Assembly: GCA_002436015.1 (NCBI GenBank)
Contig: DIXJ01000010.1
Location: 43,937-107,936, forward strand
DNA length: 64,000 bases
Source of the DNA: Synergistaceae bacterium UBA6083
GTDB lineage: Bacteria > Synergistota > Synergistia > Synergistales > 79-D21
Direction: 5' to 3'
Every line of letters begins with the position of its first letter. Position 1 is the first letter of the stretch. Below, in pieces: positions 57,680 through 64,000 of the stretch. Both the position numbers and the translations under genes were made by a program. The notes under the pieces were generated by a model. That model had not been told where the DNA came from and ran no database searches. It worked only from the letters and a program-made list of their open reading frames with translations.

Positions 57680-59830
57680 TTACGGGACCCGGACGACTGT
57701 CGTGGTTCCGTCGTCCCAGGTTGCGGCCAGTTCGTAGCGAGACGCCGGAAGCTGCAGGGTTCCGTTGTTCTCCACGAAGAGTTGGAGGTTCCGGTTCGGC
57801 GGGACCGGGAAGGAAACGGACCCGTCGGGCTTGTTCAGGAGCTTGGCGCCTGGAACCCGGACAGCCATCGTCCACCGGCCGTTTGAAGGGATCGTGTCCC
57901 AGATCCCCCTTACACCGATGTTCCTGAGGGAAAGAGACTTGATCGTTCCCCTGCCCCTGATCTTCAGCGTGAAAACCCAATCTCCCTTTCCGTTTTTCAA
58001 AAGCCGGTCATAGGGCCCGACGAAGTCGCTCGAGGCTTGCCACGGCTTCGACAATTCCAACTCGCGCTTTTCGATCAACGGGAGCGCGCCGGGGGCAGGA
58101 AGGACACCGATTTCCTTTTCGAGCAGCTGCCCGTCGCTGAAGGCGAGTGAAACTCGCCATTTCGACGCCGGTTCGGCCAGGGTATTGTTGTCCTCGACCC
58201 AGAGCTGCAATGCCGTGGTCCCTTCCACGGGAACCTTGACGGACCCGTTGGGTGCGTTCAGGACCCCCCCTCCGGGCCGGGTCACGGCCAGGAGCCAGCG
58301 GTTGTTGTTGGGGATCGTGTCCCATTCCCCGCCCTTGGTGAGGTTGACCAGCCGGACAGCCGTCAGGGTTCCCGCTTTCGTGAACTTGATATCGAAGCGG
58401 TAATCCCGGTTCAGGTTGCCCGCGAGCTTTTCGTTAGGCCCGACGTAGTCGTAGCTGCCCGTGCCCGCCAGTGAGGCTTCCAGGAAGTTTCCGTCCCCCG
58501 TTGCAACCGGGGCGCTGTAAGGCTTGATGTCCTCTTCGAGGATCCTGCCGTCATCGTAAACCAGCGTGAGCTTTGAGCGCGTTTCAGACCGGCCCAGCGA
58601 ATCGTTGTTCTCGAGCCAAAGGATGAACGCCATGGGTTCCGATATGGGGATGTTGATCGCACCGTCGGCGCGGTTGAGGATTTCTCCGTTCGTCCGCGTT
58701 ACGGCCAGGAGCCACTTGCCGTTTCCGGGCAGGGTGTCCCATTCCCCGGAGGGGCCCTTCACGTTGGTGACCTTCATCCCGATCACGGTTCCGGGGGAAT
58801 CCGACTTCACGTCGATGCGCCAGTCGGGTTTTCCGTTGCCGGCCCGTTTCTCGCTGCCGCCGACAAGGTCGCGGTTCCCCTCCCCCATCATCGTCGCCTG
58901 CAGGCGCTCCGACTGGGTCACCTGGGGTTCTGCAGCCTGTGCGGCGATGGTTCCGCGCAGCCGCTTGCCGTCGGCAAAACGCAAAATTACCTCGAAGCGT
59001 GTTTTCCCTTCGGCGATGGAACCGTCATCCGACATCCAGAGGTCAAGGGCCGACCTCCCGGAAAGCGGGATCTCGACGCTGCCGTCATTCCTGTTCAGGG
59101 TGTTCCTGCCCCGTACGACGGCGAGTGCCCACCGACCGTTGCCTGGAATCGTGTCCCACGCCGTAGTTGGCCTGCCTTCGACGAGGTTGCGCACCTCGAT
59201 TTCCGTCAGCGTGCCTTCCCCCTCCAGTTCAAGGCGTATGCGCTCGTCGGGACGCCCGTCGCCCGTGAGTGTTTCGTTCCGCCCCGCGAGGTCCCGGTTT
59301 GTCTTTTCCAGCCAGCCGACCGAGACGATTCTCGCCGTGGTGGCTGTGATGGACGGCGGGATCGTGATGGTGGAACTGGCCTCGGAGTTGTCCAGGAACC
59401 GCGCCGTGAGGGTGAACTTGCCCCCCCGGGCGATCGCGCCGTTATCCGCCACGGCAAACTCCACGCCCAGCCCGAGCAGGAACGGAACCATGGGCAGCCT
59501 GCCGTTGGCTTCGGTCAGCAGGTTCCCGGAGTTGTCCCTGACCCGCATTCCCCAGCTGGAATTGCCCGGGGTCGTGTCCCAGGTACCGTTGCCGTCCACT
59601 GCTCTCAGTATGAGTCCCGCAAGGGCGCCGGCACCGCTGATCGATGCCGAGAACCGGGCATCCGGCTTGCCGTCGGGGGTGCTGCTTTCCCCTTGCCCGA
59701 CAACGTCATCCGGACCGAATCCGTTGAAGGTGAAACCCGCCACTTCGCCCATGGCCGCGAAAGCCCCCGTTGCAATCAACAGGAGCATCGCGACCGAAGT
59801 TGCCAATGACCTGAAAGCCTTTCTTCGCAT
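57680..59830 (-). CDS. Exported protein with five tandem repeats
   Basis: A 716-residue protein with a signal peptide (SLATSVAMLLLIATGAFAA). The mature part is five tandem repeats of about 110-140 residues. The last four start with NRDLAG, NRDLVG, SYDYVG and SSDFVG. Each repeat has WDT followed by a P and an N and a conserved W (WDTTPGNSSW, WDTIPGNGRW, WDTLPGNGKW, WDTIPNNNRW, WDTIPSNGRW), then an asparagine/aspartate-rich turn. The pattern suggests beta-sandwich modules that may bind calcium. I know no family for it. It probably acts in the periplasm or on the cell surface. No anchor or sorting motif is seen at the C-terminus. Confidence 0.8.
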   Translation of the reverse strand: MRRKAFRSLATSVAMLLLIATGAFAAMGEVAGFTFNGFGPDDVVGQGESSTPDGKPDARFSASISGAGALAGLILRAVDGNGTWDTTPGNSSWGMRVRDNSGNLLTEANGRLPMVPFLLGLGVEFAVADNGAIARGGKFTLTARFLDNSEASSTITIPPSITATTARIVSVGWLEKTNRDLAGRNETLTGDGRPDERIRLELEGEGTLTEIEVRNLVEGRPTTAWDTIPGNGRWALAVVRGRNTLNRNDGSVEIPLSGRSALDLWMSDDGSIAEGKTRFEVILRFADGKRLRGTIAAQAAEPQVTQSERLQATMMGEGNRDLVGGSEKRAGNGKPDWRIDVKSDSPGTVIGMKVTNVKGPSGEWDTLPGNGKWLLAVTRTNGEILNRADGAINIPISEPMAFILWLENNDSLGRSETRSKLTLVYDDGRILEEDIKPYSAPVATGDGNFLEASLAGTGSYDYVGPNEKLAGNLNRDYRFDIKFTKAGTLTAVRLVNLTKGGEWDTIPNNNRWLLAVTRPGGGVLNAPNGSVKVPVEGTTALQLWVEDNNTLAEPASKWRVSLAFSDGQLLEKEIGVLPAPGALPLIEKRELELSKPWQASSDFVGPYDRLLKNGKGDWVFTLKIRGRGTIKSLSLRNIGVRGIWDTIPSNGRWTMAVRVPGAKLLNKPDGSVSFPVPPNRNLQLFVENNGTLQLPASRYELAATWDDGTTTVVRVP

Positions 59831-59996
59831 GTTTACCCCTCCCTCGGGGACGTACCCCTGATGGTGTTTATGTTATATGAATATTTTAGCACAGGGCCTT
59901 ATGCCCATCATGGACTGGGGAAAGAAACCCGGTTGCCAGCCCCTTCCCGCAACGGTTTCAAAATGTTACCATCTCTTTAAACGGGGGTGGCATCCA

Positions 59997-60797
59997 GTGA
60001 CGAAGGTCATGCTCTGCGGACGAGGCGGAAGCGGAAAGAGCACGGTGACGGCCATGATGGCCCGTTACCTGGCTGCCAACGGGCAAAAGGTTTTGGTGAT
60101 GGACGCCGATACGAGCAGCCGGGCCCTTGCGGGACTGGTTGGGCTTCGCCGGCCCGAGCGCAGCCTGGCCGACGAACTGGGGGGGCCCGAGGCATTGACG
60201 AGAAAGCTCGGTGCCTACCTTGCCCCCTGCGGTGAGCGGGAGTGCCGGATCCATGTCGACGAACTTCCTGCGGCCTGTACAAGCCGGCGCGATTGCCTGG
60301 CCCTCCTGGAAGTGGGGAAAGCCTGGCCGGGCGGCGACGATGCAGGCCACATCCTCGACGAACTGGGCCGGACCGTCCTGAGTCGCCTGGATGACCGCAA
60401 CTGGTGGGTCCTGGTGGACAACGAGGCCGGCATGGATCGCTACGGGTCCTGCCACCGATGCACGGACGCCTTCCTTTTCGTCTCCGACGGGTCCTTGGAA
60501 TCACTGGAATCCGCGGCGTTTGCCACCCGCCTTTTCCTGGAGGTCGAAAAACCCCTTTTGACCCTGCTGAACCGGGTCGATCCCGGTTCGGCAGACGAGA
60601 TTGGCCTGCGGGCAAGGCGCCTGGGGGTGTCTATTGATGGCGTCATCCCTCCGGAGTCTTGCGTGCTGGAGGCCGTTGCCGAGGGTCGCCCCGTTCCGCT
60701 GAAGGGAGAGGCCGCCACGGCGATCGGTCACGTCCTGTCACGCCTGGAGTCGGTCCTGAACCCGTCCGGGAGAGCGCAGCTCCGCCGCCGGTTTTAG
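59997..60797 (+). CDS. CooC/ParA-type P-loop ATPase, possible metallocentre maturation factor
   Basis: A 266-residue SIMIBI-class ATPase. TKVMLCGRGGSGKSTVTAMM is a deviant Walker A of the CooC type, VLVMDADTSS follows, and WWVLVDNEAGMDRYG matches the DNEAG motif of CooC/AcsF proteins. CooC inserts nickel into carbon monoxide dehydrogenase. The protein is rich in Cys (CGERECR, AACTSRRDC, GSCHRC). No carbon monoxide dehydrogenase gene is in this window, so the target is unknown. GTG at 59997 follows GGGGGTGG. The gene is divergent from the repeat protein. Confidence 0.8.
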   Translation: MTKVMLCGRGGSGKSTVTAMMARYLAANGQKVLVMDADTSSRALAGLVGLRRPERSLADELGGPEALTRKLGAYLAPCGERECRIHVDELPAACTSRRDCLALLEVGKAWPGGDDAGHILDELGRTVLSRLDDRNWWVLVDNEAGMDRYGSCHRCTDAFLFVSDGSLESLESAAFATRLFLEVEKPLLTLLNRVDPGSADEIGLRARRLGVSIDGVIPPESCVLEAVAEGRPVPLKGEAATAIGHVLSRLESVLNPSGRAQLRRRF

Positions 60798-60842
60798 GAA
60801 AGCCGTTGACACCCCTTGCCCTTGGGGGTATAAGTCTGCTTG

Positions 60843-60932
60843 GCATCGGGGGAGTCGGAAAACCGGCTGAGAGGAGGCGAAGGCCTCGACCCCTGGAACC
60901 TGATCCGGGTCATACCGGCGAAGGAAAGATGC
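60843..60932 (+). promoter_or_regulatory. TPP riboswitch (thi box)
   Basis: CTGAGA at 60867, GACCC at 60888, AACCTGATC at 60897 and ACCGGCGAAGGAA at 60914 are the conserved core of the thiamine pyrophosphate riboswitch in the right order. GCATC and GATGC at the ends pair as the closing stem. It controls thiT 130 bases downstream. The leader contains CCCCAGG (60988), which can pair with CCTGGGG at 61035 or at 61048. The second overlaps the ribosome site, suggesting control of translation. Confidence 0.95.
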
Positions 60933-61064
60933 GAGCCATTCCATAAGCCGCGTTTCCCTTCAGGTCCTCCCCGTACGGTTTCCCTTTCCCCAGGTGCCCA
61001 ATTGCTGTCCATGCCGGTTGTGAATGCATCCCGGCCTGGGGCAGATTCCTGGGGGAATGGAGTC

Positions 61065-61580
61065 ATGAAGCCCAATGTGAAGATCATGGTGGAAGGTGCG
61101 CTGGCAGCGGCCATGACGGTCGCGCTTTCCTACGTCAAGCTGTGGGAGATGCCGCAGGGTGGCTCGATCACGCTGGAAGCGATCCCGCTTCTTGTCTTTT
61201 CCCTGAGACGGGGCGTGCGCCCGGGAATCGGCGCCGGTGCGATTGCGGGCCTCCTCCAGCTCCTGCTGGGCGGGTATATCGTCCACCCGGTCCAGGCGGT
61301 GCTGGATTATCCCCTGGCCTTCGCGGTCCTTGGCCTTGCGGGAACTTTCAGGAAGCCGCCCTGGGTGGGAACGGTTCTCGGCAGTCTTGCGAGGTTTGCC
61401 TGCCACGTGGCATCAGGAGCGGTCTTCTTCGGGAGCTATGCCCCCGAGGGAACGAACGTCTGGGCTTATTCCCTGGCCTATAACGGAAGCTATATGCTGC
61501 CGAACCTCGTCCTTGCGGTGGTGGTCGTGTCAATCCTCTGGCCGAGGCTGTCCCGGGTTTCCCAGCCGGGTCCAGGATAA
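61065..61580 (+). CDS. thiT: Thiamine transporter ThiT (ECF S component)
   Basis: A 171-residue membrane protein with about six hydrophobic helices. LWEMPQGGSITLEAIPLLVF is the ThiT thiamine-site motif, and YSLAYNGSYMLPNLVLAVVV is the conserved C-terminal helix. It binds thiamine and needs a separate ECF energising module, not in this window. ATG at 61065 follows GGGGGAATGG. The TPP riboswitch directly upstream confirms the link with thiamine. Confidence 0.95.
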   Translation: MKPNVKIMVEGALAAAMTVALSYVKLWEMPQGGSITLEAIPLLVFSLRRGVRPGIGAGAIAGLLQLLLGGYIVHPVQAVLDYPLAFAVLGLAGTFRKPPWVGTVLGSLARFACHVASGAVFFGSYAPEGTNVWAYSLAYNGSYMLPNLVLAVVVVSILWPRLSRVSQPGPG

Positions 61581-61582
61581 AG

Positions 61583-61620
61583 AGAAAGCCCGAACGCTGC
61601 GGCGTTCGGGCTTTCTTGTT
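61583..61620 (+). terminator. Rho-independent terminator
   Basis: AGAAAGCCCGAACG and CGTTCGGGCTTTCT form a 14-bp perfect stem around six bases, followed by TGTTTT. It ends thiT and may also stop the converging pssA transcript. Confidence 0.9.
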
Positions 61621-61653
61621 TTCCGGAAACGGTACCGTTCCTCAAGGGAGGGG

Positions 61654-62397
61654 TCAGGCTTCGCTTTCGACCTCTTCGTTCAGCTCGGCAGGGTCGAGGG
61701 CTAGCCAGCGCCTCCAGTCGAAACGGAAAAAGCCGCTCGTGATGTAGATGGCCATCAACGCAAGGGTTGCCTTGCCCTGCAGCGCGACGATGAGGGCGAC
61801 GGTGAGGGCGAACATGAAGGCCACCTTCAGCCGATTGACGTTCCCGCTCCTGAGACGCTTGAGGTTCCCGTAGGGGATGCTCGAGACCATCAGGAGGCCG
61901 GAACCCACTGCCAGCAAGCTGGCAAGGGCCGGCGGCATGGAGAGGCCGCCCATGACCATCGAGGCCAGGAACAGTCCCCCGGCGGGGATGGGAAGGCCCT
62001 GGAAGGGGCCGGGAACATGGCAGACGTTGAAGCGCGCCAGGCGCAGGGCGCCGCAAAGGCCGAAAAAGGCTGCCGCGAGGGCGCCGACTATTCCAAGCCA
62101 GCCCCAGAGGAAAACCGCGTAGAAGAGAAGGGCCGGGGCGGCCCCAAAACTGACGACGTCGGCAAGGCTGTCCAGCTCGACGCCGAATTCCGTGCTGCCA
62201 CCGAGGCTCCGAGCCATCTTGCCGTCCATGGTGTCGAAGAAGACGGCGGCCATGATCAGCCATGCCGCGGGCTGGTAGTGACCCTGAAGTGTGAGGATCA
62301 TCGAGAGGATCCCGCTGAGGATGTTGCCGCTCGTGATCATGTTCGGGATGATCTTGCGGAAAGGCAGGGAGCGTGCTCTACGAGGAATACGCTTCAT
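61654..62397 (-). CDS. pssA: CDP-diacylglycerol-serine O-phosphatidyltransferase
   Basis: A 247-residue membrane enzyme that makes phosphatidylserine from CDP-diacylglycerol and serine. DTMDGKMARSLGG followed by ELDSLAD is the CDP-alcohol phosphotransferase motif D-x2-D-G-x2-A-R-x8-G-x3-D-x3-D. Several hydrophobic helices follow. ATG at 62397 follows GGAGG and overlaps psd by 20 bases, so the two steps to phosphatidylethanolamine are co-translated. Confidence 0.95.
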   Translation of the reverse strand: MKRIPRRARSLPFRKIIPNMITSGNILSGILSMILTLQGHYQPAAWLIMAAVFFDTMDGKMARSLGGSTEFGVELDSLADVVSFGAAPALLFYAVFLWGWLGIVGALAAAFFGLCGALRLARFNVCHVPGPFQGLPIPAGGLFLASMVMGGLSMPPALASLLAVGSGLLMVSSIPYGNLKRLRSGNVNRLKVAFMFALTVALIVALQGKATLALMAIYITSGFFRFDWRRWLALDPAELNEEVESEA

Positions 62398-63013
62398 CAA
62401 AGTGGCCTCCTATCGGCGTTTCGCCTGCCCGAACCCGGTCGCCGACGCTGACGAGGGGCCTGACTGACGCGGGGAGATATACTTCCACCTTTGAACCAAG
62501 CTTGATCATGCCATACCTCTGGCCCCTTGTCAAAACGTCGCCTCTTTTGACCCTCGAGGCGATGCGCCTTGCAAGCAGGCCGGCGATTTGCACGAGAAGC
62601 GTCTTTCCCCGGGCGGTTTCCATCCCGACGTAAAAACGCTCGTTCTCCATGGAAGCCTTGGGGTGATAGGCCGCCAGGCGCTTGCCGGGGACGTAGTCCA
62701 GGAACTCGATGGTGCCGCCTGCCGGGGATCGGTTGACATGGACGTCGAGCGGGGACATGAAGATCCCGATGCAGAGGGCAGGTCCCGTGAAGGGGTGTTC
62801 CGCCGGGCCGATCTCCATGACCCGCCCGTCAGCCGGGCTGACCCAGAGGCTTTCGTCTTCCGGCGGCATCCTGTCCGGGTCCCTGTAGAACCAGAGCAGC
62901 AGCAAGAGCACGGCAAGGAAAAACAATCCCAGGGGAAGTGCGATAAGCACTCCCCCTGCGGCCATGAAAGCGCAGGCCGCGATGGCGGTCAATCCGTCCC
63001 GGGCCAGCTTCAC
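62378..63013 (-). CDS. psd: Phosphatidylserine decarboxylase (short form)
   Basis: A 211-residue proenzyme that decarboxylates phosphatidylserine to phosphatidylethanolamine. Two hydrophobic stretches at the N-terminus anchor it. Conserved HPKASMENER and GQRYGMIKLGSKVEVYLP follow; the Ser of LGS becomes the pyruvoyl group after self-cleavage. It lies directly before pssA on the same strand and five bases after the gyrA stop. Confidence 0.94.
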   Translation of the reverse strand: MKLARDGLTAIAACAFMAAGGVLIALPLGLFFLAVLLLLLWFYRDPDRMPPEDESLWVSPADGRVMEIGPAEHPFTGPALCIGIFMSPLDVHVNRSPAGGTIEFLDYVPGKRLAAYHPKASMENERFYVGMETARGKTLLVQIAGLLARRIASRVKRGDVLTRGQRYGMIKLGSKVEVYLPASVRPLVSVGDRVRAGETPIGGHFDEAYSS

Positions 63014-63018
63014 TGTCC

Positions 63019-64000
63019 CTAGACCTCCACGTCGCAGGCGGTTTCGACCACGACGCTGACATCGGAAACGCTGTCCCCGTCGTCGAGACGGACCAGGATC
63101 GACCCGGTTGCGATTCGGCTCAGGAGGGGAATCCCCGATGCGCTTTGCCGCACCATCCGGCCGCGGCTCGAGATGACCACGACCTCATCCTCGGGAAGCA
63201 CGCCCCAGGATCCGACGAGTTCTCCCGTCCGGTCGCCCAGGCGCATCGCCCGGACGCCGCCGCCGCCCCTGTGATGCACGGGGAAGTCCTCGAAGGGGGT
63301 TCGCTTGCCCACGCCCCGTTCGCTGATGAAAAGGATGTCAAGCCCCTCCTGCAGCACGTCACAGCCCACAACACGATCGGCATGGGGGAGGCGAATCCCG
63401 CGGACGCCCATGGCCAGGCGTCCCTGCGGCCTGAATTCCTCTTCCCTGACCCGCAGGGCCTGCCCCCGGGCCGTGGTCAGCAGCAGTTCATTGTCTCCAC
63501 GGGTGAACCGGACCCGGGCGATCGTATCGCCTTCCGAAAGGCCGAGGACGCGCCGCCCTGCCCTCGTGAGGTTTTGCAGCTCGGAGACGGGAAGGCGCTT
63601 GGCGAGGCCGCGTTCGGTGACGAAGATGACGTATGCGGCTCCGCGCAGGCTGGAATCCTTCAGGGCGACGATTCGTTCGTTCTCCTCCAGGGAGACAAGG
63701 TCGCGGATCGGCTTGCCCTTGCCGCTCTTGGGCTCGGGGACGGAGAGTCCCTTCAGGGCAAAGACCCGTCCGCGGGATGTAAATAGGAAGAGTTCTCGAT
63801 GGGTCGTCGTGCAGGTCATGATCGCGATTTCGTCTTCGCCCCGCAGGACGGCGCCTTTCACTCCCTTGCCGCCCCTTGACTGCGTGTGGAAGTCCTGGAG
63901 GGGGGAGCGGCGGACGTACCCGTCGCGCGATAGGACGATGACGATGTCCGATTCGGGGATGAGCTCTTCCACGGAGACATCTTCGGCGGCCGACGAAATT
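63019..64000 (-). CDS. gyrA: DNA gyrase subunit A, C-terminal part (runs off the window)
   Basis: The visible 327 codons form the C-terminal beta-pinwheel that wraps DNA. QSRGGKGVKG is the GyrA box. Repeated blades (VFALKGLSVPE, AKRLPVSELQNLTRAGR, KRTPFEDFPVHHRGGGGVRA) follow. The catalytic N-terminal half lies beyond position 64000. ParC has a similar fold, but a clear GyrA box points to GyrA. psd and pssA follow closely and may share its transcript. Confidence 0.9.
   Translation of the reverse strand, partial: ISSAAEDVSVEELIPESDIVIVLSRDGYVRRSPLQDFHTQSRGGKGVKGAVLRGEDEIAIMTCTTTHRELFLFTSRGRVFALKGLSVPEPKSGKGKPIRDLVSLEENERIVALKDSSLRGAAYVIFVTERGLAKRLPVSELQNLTRAGRRVLGLSEGDTIARVRFTRGDNELLLTTARGQALRVREEEFRPQGRLAMGVRGIRLPHADRVVGCDVLQEGLDILFISERGVGKRTPFEDFPVHHRGGGGVRAMRLGDRTGELVGSWGVLPEDEVVVISSRGRMVRQSASGIPLLSRIATGSILVRLDDGDSVSDVSVVVETACDVEV

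Overview
The window looks like chromosome from a high-GC anaerobic bacterium with a Gram-negative type envelope and an amino-acid or peptide based metabolism. A member of the Synergistota is my best guess. The reasons are a four-subunit ferredoxin-dependent 2-oxoacid oxidoreductase, an M20 amidopeptidase, a peptide-type ABC importer, a probable ornithine-pathway dehydrogenase at the left edge, and a pssA/psd lipid pair beside gyrA. The taxon is inferred; no rRNA or other marker gene is present to prove it.

Layout. 0-4.4 kb: end of an NAD(P)-binding dehydrogenase, the RNA-binding protein Tex, an unknown small protein and an M20 metallopeptidase. 4.4-9.8 kb: a family 18 glycosidase-like exported protein and four glycosyltransferases. 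9.9-12.9 kb: the porCDAB operon on the minus strand. 13.1-25.3 kb: a surface-glycan cluster with an initiating sugar-phosphate transferase, several glycosyltransferases, GDP-fucose synthesis (gmd, fcl), a GT11 fucosyltransferase, a methyltransferase and a Wzx-type flippase. Much of it is visibly AT-rich compared with its flanks, and it ends at an IS30 transposase remnant. 25.9-28.2 kb: mscL and a permease/phosphoribosyltransferase pair that suggests purine salvage. 28.3-34.2 kb: an unusual operon made of a NitT/TauT-type ABC importer wrapped around a one-module A-PCP-TE synthetase, with its own phosphopantetheinyl transferase. 34.3-43.4 kb: an MFS exporter, nitroreductase, cupin, split chromate transporter, a zur-znuACB zinc operon with a palindromic operator, an oxidoreductase, the CCA-adding enzyme and a ferredoxin. 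43.5-47.1 kb: a CaMKII-association-like protein, mutY, three small envelope genes and gpsA. 47.3-57.6 kb: carAB, then a peptide-type ABC importer whose binding protein appears circularly permuted, then queT. 57.7-64 kb: an exported five-repeat protein, a CooC-like ATPase, a TPP riboswitch with thiT, then pssA, psd and the C-terminal part of gyrA.

Two features deserve most attention. One is the A-PCP-TE/ABC-importer operon, whose adenylation domain lacks the aspartate that normally binds an amino-acid amino group. The other is the family 5 solute-binding protein, in which the usual C-terminal half comes before the usual N-terminal half. A third pattern is a short dispersed repeat present in five copies. 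Four copies sit directly at the 3' ends of genes in the same orientation as the gene, and two of these supply an identical six-residue tail and stop codon to unrelated proteins.
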